From Sandaracinaceae bacterium (GTDB lineage Bacteria; Myxococcota_A; Polyangia; Polyangiales; Houyiibacteriaceae): 64,000 nt of DNA. Below are positions 8,801 to 15,359 of this stretch, one piece after another. Location of the stretch: positions 248,001 to 312,000 of the forward strand of contig JACKEI010000004.1 in assembly GCA_020633075.1 (NCBI GenBank), read 5' to 3'. The position numbers were made by a program, and so were the translations under genes. The notes beneath the pieces were generated by a model. It did no database searches, had not been told where the DNA came from, and saw nothing but the letters and a program-made list of their open reading frames with translations. How positions within the stretch are numbered: the stretch's first letter is position 1; the number at the start of each line of letters is the position of its first letter.

Positions 8801-10560
8801 CCCCCATCGTCGCGGAGGCCGAGCTGCCCACCCGCGTGCGCGTGGGTGAGCCCCTGAGCGTGCCCTTCTACGTCACCAACACCAGCGACGCGAACGCGAC
8901 CTATGGGCTGAGCGTGCAGGCAGACGACGCGCTGTCCGCCGAGCTCCCCGGCACCGTTGCGGTTCCCGCTGGTGAGTCGCGCGAGCTCATGCTGGTGCTC
9001 ACCGGCCAGCAGCCCGGCCACGGTGCGCTCCGCGTGCAGGTCACACGGGAGGGCGAGCCCCAGCGCACCCTCGAGCAGCGCATCGCCGTGGACCGCGGGC
9101 GGCACCCCATGCGCCGCTGGGGTACAGGGGTGGCGCGCGGCGACCAATACAGCGTGGACCTGCGCGTCCCGAGCGACGCGGTCGACCCGCGCACGCGTGT
9201 CGTGTTGCTCACGCCCGGCGCCCTGGCCGGCGATCCGACCTTGTCCGAGGTGCGCGAGCGGCAGCCCGGAGCGATGGCGTGGTCCGCGGTCAGCGCGGGC
9301 CGCGGCGTGCCCGCCGAGCTACGCGCTCTCCTCGTGCGCCAGGACACGCAGCCGGTTGCGCTGGCCGAGCACGCCGCCCGGGTGATGGCCCTGACCAGCG
9401 TGGTCGCCCTCGACCCCACGGACGCCGAGGCCCTCGCGGCGCTGCGTCGCGCACAGTCCCAGCTCGGTCGGCGCGTCGGTCGCCTCGACAGCCGTGAGCA
9501 AGCCGTGCAGGTGGCGACCGCCTTCACGGTGCTGGCGGCCGGCGGCGTGCCCGACGAGGACTCCTCCGACCCCCTTGCGGGCTTCATGAGCTCCGCGCGC
9601 GTGGCCCTGCGGCGCGCGCTCTTCGTGCACCGCGGAGACGCGGGCGTGATGGCGCGCGTGGCGGCGGCCCTCTTGGTCGCAGACCCCGAGGACGGGTACG
9701 GGCTGGCCCTCTATCAACGCGCACTCAGCGCGACCCGGCTGCGCTCGGGGGCGCGGCGCGTGACCCTCGACGACGCCCTCGCCACGGGCTCCGAGGCTAC
9801 CGGCGCGGCTCTCTCTCTGGCGCTCGCCGCGCACCAGGTGGGGCAAGAGGCCGAGCGCGACCAGCTCGTGCGCGGCGCCATGCAGACGTTCGCGAGCGTG
9901 GCCCGCGATCCGGACGACGCGCTGCTCTACTGGTTCGCGCTCTCCGCCTACGGCGCCCTCGGCGTCGGCGACCCGGAGGGCCTCGAGGTGAACGTCGGCG
10001 GCGGCTGGCAGCCCGTCACCCTCGACCAGGGGCGCGCCACCATCGACGTCAGCCTCGCGCCGGGGGGCCGCCTGCGCGCCAAGGTCCGCACGCGCGGCGG
10101 CTCGGCCGTGTACGCCCGCGTCGAGACGGTGTTCGGGGCACGCTTCGAAGAGCGCGCCGACGCGCCGTTCACGCTGTCCCTCGAGGGAGACGTGGGCCGC
10201 GTGGGCGGCGTCGCGGGCTTGGTGTTGCAGGTGCAGGCGGGCAGTGAGGCCGTGGCTCAGCCTGTGGTCGAGCTCCAGCTGCCGGCCGGCGTGCGCGACG
10301 ACGAGGCGCTCGCGGCGGCCCTCTCCGCCCCGGCGGTCGTGCTCTCGGCCGAGGTGCGGCGCCCCGGCTTCGTGCGCCTCACGCTGGCGTCACTCAACGC
10401 AGAGCAGAGCCACAACGTGCCCCTCACCTTCCGCTGGACGACGCCCAGCGCCGTGCGTGGCTTGGGTGCGGCAGGCTACGACGCCAGCCACCCCACGCGC
10501 ATGACGGTGCTGCCGCCACGTACGCTGACCCCTGCGCCAGCCGACGCCGACCTGCGCTGA
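5842..10560 (+). CDS. Second macroglobulin-like secreted protein, paralogue of the upstream gene
   Basis: A 1572-residue exported protein whose ATG overlaps the previous stop (ATGA), so translation is probably coupled. It has a signal peptide of about 34 residues ending AAAQA. Repeated beta-sandwich MG-like units run through the protein, for example the segment around VPGAVVTHNGIRGDADEPP. Residues 735-757 (SSFDFDHVARRITRRRLFRL), 801-810 (DGWGRPFELR) and 831-847 (AGPDGRAGNGDDVVDP) match the pseudopilin-like insert of the upstream protein almost motif for motif. The C-terminal half is alpha-rich and resembles the thioester-domain region of macroglobulins but lacks a CxEQ motif. A strong hairpin follows at 10586. 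Probably a two-subunit envelope complex with its neighbour; this is inferred from coupling and paralogy. Confidence 0.83.
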   Translation: MNRFTRCSLSRPVRSLALALALTAAAPVSLGVSGAAAQAARARPRGEVTGVEITLEGGLEARRGGPLRWLITTYEVTGTHTLRLAPGAQIRLSSSLQGAADVEAVSDARGRAILQLPIPDDAPGAVGVVVEVRTANNVQRRFEVSISVRETRALDVGLIPAQAAPGETVFAALSLTQPHTGVGVPEAELRVELRDQRGPLGEPVRVRTDAAGLALVPLAIPLDAQQGRLSVNVTHLEPSTTGPRRVTASGSLTLTRSVGAPIHVGVLPARVLAGSEERVPVEVVVRRANGRPVPGAVVTHNGIRGDADEPPLTTDSRGRASFVWRAPRVATGVSDGRVNVSVTRAGLGSASGSSPIRTHAQDLFVDAAFEGGALPAALGGRIYAYVVRADGRPAANVPVSFEGPRVGSAQATTDASGMAFIDASLAAADEARDTCGGIASTALTITAGSGPRAGRHEVCMPVDTDTQVRVRAPAIVAPGPVALTLARAPGVARAPVVISAFARDGNSQDTLGVEALASVVTDTDEATLVLPPDVPVQVFFRARPLIDGREVRGAFASSWVRRSDALTPTVRFDPSGRALVSGLPAGTPFLALAVPAEEARAMYEDVLRSGMTQASALEAEARLARSIPVDSAAPVRQTSSGLVSQPMPEDATQRGLLRDPWRASSRFVEGRLALLFRQVEDRVESALPNDLDDITVVTRGRRELTRQVFATLAGEATTGLGGEPLSLADVQSLDSSFDFDHVARRITRRRLFRLLVILRDLVRDNGLDLPWARPGDPAEWLAHLPGRSGVVGHIQPSDLVDGWGRPFELRATTRPRYTQLQPVAGFELSSAGPDGRAGNGDDVVDPTARVLQSGGLYARAVGEDALVARLQSVELGRATVELAVGPVQVEAPSIPAPSEVAASRAGGGSAVGAWSVPSILERDPYALALKWRGSGQHAAAAQGVARAGTTPVPLALGDVPTTWGVILLARDAVGTVGAALDVGLAGTPIVAEAELPTRVRVGEPLSVPFYVTNTSDANATYGLSVQADDALSAELPGTVAVPAGESRELMLVLTGQQPGHGALRVQVTREGEPQRTLEQRIAVDRGRHPMRRWGTGVARGDQYSVDLRVPSDAVDPRTRVVLLTPGALAGDPTLSEVRERQPGAMAWSAVSAGRGVPAELRALLVRQDTQPVALAEHAARVMALTSVVALDPTDAEALAALRRAQSQLGRRVGRLDSREQAVQVATAFTVLAAGGVPDEDSSDPLAGFMSSARVALRRALFVHRGDAGVMARVAAALLVADPEDGYGLALYQRALSATRLRSGARRVTLDDALATGSEATGAALSLALAAHQVGQEAERDQLVRGAMQTFASVARDPDDALLYWFALSAYGALGVGDPEGLEVNVGGGWQPVTLDQGRATIDVSLAPGGRLRAKVRTRGGSAVYARVETVFGARFEERADAPFTLSLEGDVGRVGGVAGLVLQVQAGSEAVAQPVVELQLPAGVRDDEALAAALSAPAVVLSAEVRRPGFVRLTLASLNAEQSHNVPLTFRWTTPSAVRGLGAAGYDASHPTRMTVLPPRTLTPAPADADLR

Positions 10561-10585
10561 CTCGCACACCTCCGGTCACTCGGTT

Positions 10586-10616
10586 GCCCTGAGCCCGGCG
10601 AACACCGGCTCAGGGC
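10586..10616. terminator. Bidirectional hairpin terminator between convergent genes
   Basis: A perfect 10-bp inverted repeat (GCCCTGAGCC / GGCTCAGGGC) with an 11-nt loop lies between the second macroglobulin-like gene and the convergent lipoprotein gene. The right arm overlaps the last codons of the minus-strand gene. No T-tract follows, which is common for hairpins at gene ends in high-GC genomes. Confidence 0.6.
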
Positions 10617-11650
10617 GGGAGCACGCACAGGGGCCGCCAGCCGTCGCCGGGGAGCCCCACCTCGCGGATCAGCGCGGCCAGCGCGGGGTCGTAGGCCAGC
10701 AGCTCCTCGCGCGTGTTCACGTGGTTGTGCACGCCGTTGGGCGGGTCGGCCTCGAGGTTGGTGTCGAACCAGCTCTGCACGCCCTCGGCCCAGTACTCCT
10801 GGGCGTTCGTCCCGGCGTACGTGTTCGCGAAGAAGCCTCCGGCGACGGCGTTGCGATAGGCCTGGTCGAGGCGCGCCGCGAGCCTGTCGCCGCCGGGCAG
10901 GGCCGCCACGCCCAGGCCGAAGAAGGTGTGCCCGAACTCGTGCACCAAGATGCTCTCGCCGGTGTATCGCGCGCCCGGCAGCTGCAGCAGGTTCTCTTCT
11001 CCCACGCTCGTCAGCGGTCGCGCGCGCGTCGCGCCCAGCCCTCGGGCGCGTGCGTTCCAGTCGGTGGCGGGGAAGGCCTGGTTGAGATCGCTGTGCTCGG
11101 GCATGTCCGTCGTGACCTCGCTCGCGGCCATGATGCCCACCCGCACGCGCGTCGCGACGAGCTGGGCGCGCACGTCGGGGCGCCCGCTCAACATGTGCTC
11201 CAGGATGTCGGCGGCGACGGCGAAGGCGCGGTCGCTGACGCGCGCCGAGGACACCAGCGGCAGGCCGCCCACGTCGACGTACTTCTCGTAGAACGGGGCG
11301 ATCCCGAAGGCCACGCGCACGCCCTCTGGGACCGCGCTCACGACGACGCGCGCGCACGGGCGCGGTCCGGCGGGCTCGGTCGCTGCCGGGGTCGCGCGCG
11401 GCTGCGCAGGGGCCTCCGCCGGTGGCTCGCTCGGGGCCGCCTCCAGGGCGCGGGTGGTGTCGCGTGGTTGCTCCGACGCCGGCCCCGCGCAGCCGGTGGC
11501 GGACGCGGCTTGCGCGACCAACACGGCGAGCGCACCGGAGGCAACGACGGAGACCGGGACGAGGAGCCGCTCGGAGAGCCCGAGCCACGAGCTGCTCCGC
11601 CTCACGCGCAGGGCGCGACGCGCGTGAAGTCGACACACATCACCTGCCAT
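10610..11650 (-). CDS. Putative zinc metallopeptidase lipoprotein (HEFGH)
   Basis: A 346-residue protein with a long basic N-region, a hydrophobic stretch and a possible lipobox ending ATGC (Cys54). An Ala/Pro/Glu-rich linker follows. The C-terminal domain holds HEFGH at residues 237-241, followed 44 residues later by EYWAEGVQSWFD. This fits a gluzincin layout (HExxH plus a downstream Glu as third zinc ligand, here Glu285). I do not recognise a named MEROPS family, and the substrate is unknown. The next gene upstream on the same strand also encodes a putative zinc-peptidase lipoprotein, and only 4 nt separate the two, so they probably form one transcription unit. Identity as a peptidase is inferred from the motif only. 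Confidence 0.7.
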   Translation of the reverse strand: MAGDVCRLHARRALRVRRSSSWLGLSERLLVPVSVVASGALAVLVAQAASATGCAGPASEQPRDTTRALEAAPSEPPAEAPAQPRATPAATEPAGPRPCARVVVSAVPEGVRVAFGIAPFYEKYVDVGGLPLVSSARVSDRAFAVAADILEHMLSGRPDVRAQLVATRVRVGIMAASEVTTDMPEHSDLNQAFPATDWNARARGLGATRARPLTSVGEENLLQLPGARYTGESILVHEFGHTFFGLGVAALPGGDRLAARLDQAYRNAVAGGFFANTYAGTNAQEYWAEGVQSWFDTNLEADPPNGVHNHVNTREELLAYDPALAALIREVGLPGDGWRPLCVLPP

Positions 11651-11654
11651 GCGG

Positions 11655-13142
11655 TCACTCTACCACGCGCTGCCGAGACGCCCCGGTGGAGCCGCGCATG
11701 ATCGCGTCCCGCACGTCGCTCCCGGGGGCGTCCACGAACTGGACGGCGCCGTCGGCGTACACCAGCCCGAGCTCGGACAGCAGCGCGTCGGTGGGCGCCC
11801 ACTCACTTCGCGCGGCGTACTCCTCGGCCAGCACCAGCAGCTGCGGATCGAGCGCGCGCACCAGCTCTTGCGCCGACACCGGCCGCGCGCTGCGCTGCAC
11901 CTCGCGCAGGCAGCGGGCGATAGCCTCGTCGAACGAGCTCCCCCGCGCGCGTAGCTGCAGGTCGGCCGCCAGCACGAACGCGGCCCCGCCCCAGTAGACC
12001 CGCGTGTAGGCCGCGCTCTGGTGCATCCCGAGGGCCTCGTCGCGCAGCGAGCGCCCGGTGCCGCCGCGCCGCCCCGCCTCGAAGCCCTCGATGATGCGCG
12101 TCCAGGCCACCGCCGGGGTCTTCCAGCCGGCCCGCGCCCGCAGCACCTCTTGATAGTAGGTAGCGATGCCCTCCGTCAGCCAGCGGTCGGCGCTCGGCAC
12201 CAGCGGATGCAGCAGGTGCGCGAGCTCGTGCACGGTCACCCAGTCGTCGGCGAGCGACCCGGCCGCGGCGTTCTCGCCGAAGAAGAGCAGGATGGACGCG
12301 CCGCCACCCCGCTTGGTCAGGCCGAACTGCACGGGCTGGTCACTGGGGGAGGGCCACACCACGGCCAACACGCGCTCGCTCGGAAACGCGCCGCCCACCG
12401 ACGCCACCAGCTCGACCGCGCGCGCGATGTGCGTGACGAGCTCCTCCTGACCGTGGGGCAAGGGGCCAGCGACCCGCGCCACCTGGAGCTCCGTGACACC
12501 GACGACGCGCCGGCTCAGCTCGAAGCGCCCGAAGAGCACGTCGCTCGGGAGCTGCAGCGCCAACGAGGGCAGCACGAAGGCCGCGCCCTCTGCGTCCGTC
12601 TCGGGGGTGCCCGGCGTGTCGGCGCTCGCAGCGCTCACGTGTCTTCCGCGCGTGTCCTGCGGTGCGTCGTGCTGGTCCACCAGCGCCGGCCAGGGCGTGG
12701 CTACGCGCAGGCCCTCGGGCAGCGCGAAGCGGACGCGCACCTCGTCCACCTGCCCGACGGGCCGCAGCAGCCACTCCGACTGCGCGCTCACCACGGCGTC
12801 GTTGCCCAGCAGCGTGCTGCGGCTGGCCTGCAGCGCCACGCGGTACGCCACGCAGCCTCTGGCGCTGGCGCGCAACACGTCGCCCTCGCGTGCGCCCTCC
12901 TCCACGGTCACGCGTGTCCACGGCGTCGCCCACCGCCGATAGCGCGTGACCCCGCGCGAGCAGGCCTCCACCCTGAGTTGGCGCAGCCCCGTGTCCGGCG
13001 CCACGTGGACGTCGACTCCGTGCGGCGCCGGGGGGCGGGGGGCGACGCGCGCGGCGCACCCCGCGAGCCAGCCGAAGCCGAGCAGCAGGAAGCCCGCGAG
13101 GAGGCCCTCCAGCGCGGTAATTTGTCTATTTTTTTCAGTCAC
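11655..13142 (-). CDS. M1/M61-like gluzincin lipoprotein (HELAH...WLTEGIATYYQ)
   Basis: A 495-residue lipoprotein with GTG start. The signal ends in LAGC, so Cys29 should be lipidated. The N-terminal half is beta-rich without recognisable domains. The C-terminal half carries HELAH (His305, Glu306, His309) and WLTEGIATYYQEV, with Glu324 as the likely third zinc ligand. This is the arrangement seen in M61 glycyl-aminopeptidases and the wider M1-like fold. The expected GGMEN-type exopeptidase motif of M1 is not visible. It precedes another zinc-motif lipoprotein with a 4-nt gap. Likely outer-membrane or periplasmic; substrate unknown. No clear Shine-Dalgarno precedes the GTG, so the exact start is uncertain. 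Confidence 0.75.
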   Translation of the reverse strand: MTEKNRQITALEGLLAGFLLLGFGWLAGCAARVAPRPPAPHGVDVHVAPDTGLRQLRVEACSRGVTRYRRWATPWTRVTVEEGAREGDVLRASARGCVAYRVALQASRSTLLGNDAVVSAQSEWLLRPVGQVDEVRVRFALPEGLRVATPWPALVDQHDAPQDTRGRHVSAASADTPGTPETDAEGAAFVLPSLALQLPSDVLFGRFELSRRVVGVTELQVARVAGPLPHGQEELVTHIARAVELVASVGGAFPSERVLAVVWPSPSDQPVQFGLTKRGGGASILLFFGENAAAGSLADDWVTVHELAHLLHPLVPSADRWLTEGIATYYQEVLRARAGWKTPAVAWTRIIEGFEAGRRGGTGRSLRDEALGMHQSAAYTRVYWGGAAFVLAADLQLRARGSSFDEAIARCLREVQRSARPVSAQELVRALDPQLLVLAEEYAARSEWAPTDALLSELGLVYADGAVQFVDAPGSDVRDAIMRGSTGASRQRVVE

Positions 13143-13239
13143 TTGAGGCTACTCGACGCAGCGCCCTGAGGCGTGGATGCGGGTCGGCGCCAGAAATGAC
13201 GAAACAGTCCGTGCGCCTCGCGCATACGCGCTCTTGTCT

Positions 13240-13287
13240 CTCGTCGCTCGACGAGGACTTTACACGAACGACGCGCACAGCTAGCGT
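13240..13287 (+). promoter_or_regulatory. Candidate promoter and operator upstream of the Cys-repeat precursor
   Basis: A perfect inverted repeat CTCGTC-GCTC-GACGAG (13240-13255) lies 3 nt upstream of TTTACA (13259-13264, 5 of 6 to the sigma-70 -35 consensus). A 17-nt spacer leads to TAGCGT (13282-13287, 3 of 6 to the -10). The predicted transcript would have a leader of about 110 nt before the precursor ATG. The pattern is suggestive but short motifs occur by chance. Confidence 0.3.
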
Positions 13288-13402
13288 TCGCCAACCAAGT
13301 TCGCGAGGAAGGCAGTCACCGTCTTCCGCGCAACCGGTACATCAAGTACCACACAACCCCTGGTCCACGTGACGAGACAGCGACGCAAGTCGGAGGATAC
13401 CT

Positions 13403-13642
13403 ATGAACACCGCTCTTAAGCACACCATCATCGCCATGGCCACCGCCGCGCTCGGCTTCACCGCGGGCTGCAGCTCGGAGAGCCCGGAGGGCGAAGAGTC
13501 CACCACCGGCGGCGAGACGGCCACCGAGGCTTCCTGCTCCGGCGCCACCGAGACCGAGGCTTCCTGCTCCGGCGCGACCGAGGGCGAGGCGTCCTGCTCC
13601 GGCGAGGGCGAGGCGTCCTGCGGCGAGGGCTCCTGCGGCTGA
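13403..13642 (+). CDS. Bufferin/Hvf-like RiPP precursor with EASC repeats (MNIO substrate)
   Basis: A 79-residue exported peptide behind GGAGG. Residues 1-22 form a signal sequence ending TAGC; Cys23 could be lipidated, though Thr at -3 is atypical for a lipobox. The mature part has no aromatic residue and is very acidic. It contains four EASC motifs (Cys45, 55, 65, 73) and a final GEGSCG (Cys78), three of them in the longer unit EASCSGATE or EASCSGEG. Precursors next to DUF692 enzymes (bufferins, HvfA, methanobactin-like) use Cys-containing repeats such as EGKC that are oxidised to thiooxazole or oxazolone-thioamide groups and bind copper. The immediate downstream DUF692 and DUF2063 genes make this assignment strong, but EASC replacing EGKC is unusual. 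Copper binding is inferred. Confidence 0.85.
   Translation: MNTALKHTIIAMATAALGFTAGCSSESPEGEESTTGGETATEASCSGATETEASCSGATEGEASCSGEGEASCGEGSCG
13526..13639 (+). repeat. In-gene tandem repeat encoding EASC units
   Basis: The 3' half of the precursor gene is an imperfect tandem repeat. Two units of 30 nt (10 codons) are followed by shortened units of 24 and about 15-18 nt. The DNA copies differ at synonymous sites (for example GCTTCC versus GCGTCC), so the repeats are not a very recent slippage product and the protein motif appears to be kept by selection. Confidence 0.75.
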
Positions 13643-13664
13643 TCACGCCGTAGCTCGATAGACG

Positions 13665-13703
13665 CGCCGCGGTGGCTCTGGCTATCGCGGCGTTTCTGTT
13701 TTT
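13665..13703 (+). terminator. Hairpin plus T-tract between precursor and MNIO gene (attenuator)
   Basis: A 7-bp GC stem (CGCCGCG at 13665-13671, CGCGGCG at 13686-13692) with a 14-nt loop is followed at once by TTTCTGTTTTT. T-tracts are rare in this window, so this is a credible Rho-independent terminator. Placed between precursor and enzyme, it would give many precursor transcripts and few enzyme transcripts. Confidence 0.65.
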
Positions 13704-13728
13704 CTGGGGTAGGGTTCGGGGTACTACG

Positions 13729-14598
13729 ATGACGCGAGCACAGGACGGCGTGAGCGGGGTCGGCATCGGCCTGCGCATGGGCAACTCGGACGCGCTCTTG
13801 GCGGCGCTGCCTCGGGAGGTGCGCTGGGTGGAGGTGCACCCGGAGAACTACATCGAGCGCGGCGGGCGCTTCGCCCGCATCCTCGAGAAGGCGCGCGAGG
13901 CGTGGCCCGTCGTCACACACGGGTTGACCATGTGCTTTGGCGCGCTCGAGCCCTGCGACCCAGCCTATCAGCGCGAGCTGCGCGCGTTCTTGCAGGACCT
14001 CGAGGTCTCCTGGCACTCGGACCACGCCTGCTTCGGCTCGGTCGACGGAGTGTTCGCGCACGACCTCCTGCCGCTGCCCTTCACGGACGAAGCCGTGGCG
14101 GTGGTCAGCCAGCGCGTCATGGAAGCGCAGGACGCGCTGGGGCTGCCGGTGGCCCTCGAGAACGTCAGCTATTATGCGGCCATGGGCAGCGACCCGCTGG
14201 CCGAGGTGGACTTCCTCAACGAGATCCTCACCCGCACGGGGGCGCAGCTGTTGCTCGACGTGAACAACGTGTACGTCAACAGCCAGAACTTCGGCTTCGA
14301 CCCGCGCGCCTGGATCGACCGCGTGCCCGTAGAGCGGGTGGTGCAGATGCACGTGGCGGGACACATGGTGCGCGCGGACGGCTTGCGCATCGACACCCAC
14401 GGCGAGCCCATCCCCGAGGGCGTGTACACGCTGCTCGAGCACACGCTGCGGCGCACGGGCAAGAAGCCCATCCTCCTCGAGCGCGACAACAACATCCCTC
14501 CGCTCGAGGAGCAGCTGGACGAGCTGCGGCGCCTGACGGCCATCGTCGACCGGGTGTGCGGCGCTGCGACCGCCCCCGGCGGGGAGGCGCGCGCGTGA
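13729..14598 (+). CDS. bufB: MNIO (DUF692) peptide-modifying iron oxidase, BufB/HvfB-like
   Basis: A 289-residue multinuclear non-haem iron-dependent oxidase of the DUF692 TIM-barrel family. Its members modify Cys residues of a precursor peptide, usually with a DUF2063 partner. The metal-site motifs are all present: VEVHPENY (Glu35 area), THGLTMCFG (His64), WHSDHACF (His96, Asp98, His99), ALENVSYY (Glu144), LLDVNNVYV (Asp177, Asn179), QMHVAGH (His208, His212), IDTH (Asp222) and LLERD (Glu251). I chose ATG 13729; an upstream in-frame region reads through the intergenic hairpin and is not credible. Its stop overlaps the next gene. The substrate is almost certainly the Cys-repeat peptide encoded just upstream. 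Confidence 0.93.
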   Translation: MTRAQDGVSGVGIGLRMGNSDALLAALPREVRWVEVHPENYIERGGRFARILEKAREAWPVVTHGLTMCFGALEPCDPAYQRELRAFLQDLEVSWHSDHACFGSVDGVFAHDLLPLPFTDEAVAVVSQRVMEAQDALGLPVALENVSYYAAMGSDPLAEVDFLNEILTRTGAQLLLDVNNVYVNSQNFGFDPRAWIDRVPVERVVQMHVAGHMVRADGLRIDTHGEPIPEGVYTLLEHTLRRTGKKPILLERDNNIPPLEEQLDELRRLTAIVDRVCGAATAPGGEARA

Positions 14599-15356
14599 GC
14601 GGGCCGGCGGAGATGAGCCTGCGGGCGTACCAAGAGGCCGCGCTGCGCGTGTTCTTCAGCCCTGAGCCGAGCGACGCGGATCTCGCCGCGCTGGGCTCGC
14701 CCGAGCGCTTCCGCATCTACCGCGGCATGGTGCGGCATCGCCTCGACAAGGTCGTGCGCGCCGCGCTCCCGCGCACCCTGCGGACTCTCGGCGAGGAGCA
14801 GGGCGCCGCGCTGATGGAGGCCTTCTTCGCGCAGTCCCCACCCCGCACGCGCTGGTTCCGCGAGGTGCCGGAGCACTTCGGGGCCTTCGCCCTGACCCGC
14901 TTCGCGCACGACGTGCCCGCGCATCTGCCCGAGCTCTGCCGCTTCGAGCTCGCCCGGTGGACGGTGCAGCACCTCGAGGCGGAGCCCGCCGCGCCCGTGG
15001 TGCCGCTCAGCTTCGAGCTCCCGCCCGCCACGACGCCCGCGCTGCGGCGGCTGCGTGTGCAGCACCGCGTAGACCTGCGTGGCGACACGGTGCGCGCGGA
15101 GCCCGCCAACCTGGCCGTCTATCGTCGGCTCGACGACCGTCCGTCCACGTGGGTGCTCAACGACATCGCGGCGGCACTCTTGGACGCGTTCGTGGAAGGC
15201 GAGGGCACGCTCGCGCAGCGCGTGCAGGCCGTCACGCGCGCGCGGGACGTGGCGATCGACGAGGTGTTCCTGGAGCGCCTCTCGGCGCTGCTCGCCGACT
15301 TCGTGGAGCGGGGCGTGCTGCTGGGGTCCTACGCGCTGGCCGTGGACGAGGTCTGA
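14595..15356 (+). CDS. bufC: DUF2063 partner protein of the MNIO enzyme, BufC/HvfC-like
   Basis: A 253-residue DUF2063-type protein. These partners bind the precursor leader and present the peptide to the DUF692 oxidase; they are essential for turnover in characterised systems such as MbnBC. The N-terminal domain shows LRAYQEAALRVFFSPEPS and FRIYRGMVRHRLDKVVRAALPRT, the hallmark first helices of DUF2063. The rest is a beta-rich C-terminal domain ending with helices. I chose GTG 14595, overlapping the MNIO stop (GTGA), because GGGGAGG sits 7 nt upstream; ATG 14613 is an alternative with poorer spacing. The coupling implies equimolar BufB and BufC. Confidence 0.9.
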   Translation: MSGPAEMSLRAYQEAALRVFFSPEPSDADLAALGSPERFRIYRGMVRHRLDKVVRAALPRTLRTLGEEQGAALMEAFFAQSPPRTRWFREVPEHFGAFALTRFAHDVPAHLPELCRFELARWTVQHLEAEPAAPVVPLSFELPPATTPALRRLRVQHRVDLRGDTVRAEPANLAVYRRLDDRPSTWVLNDIAAALLDAFVEGEGTLAQRVQAVTRARDVAIDEVFLERLSALLADFVERGVLLGSYALAVDEV

Positions 15357-15359
15357 CGG

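Noticed and set aside
1409..9147. Very long open frames on the minus strand opposite both macroglobulin-like genes (over 1000 codons each)
   Set aside because: They are frame shadows of GC-rich coding sequence: His/Arg/Gly/Ala-biased translations with no domains, opposite genes with clear signal peptides and MG motifs.
13403..13642. Metallothionein or simple low-complexity lipoprotein
   Set aside because: The regular EASC spacing and immediate DUF692 and DUF2063 partners fit an MNIO substrate much better.
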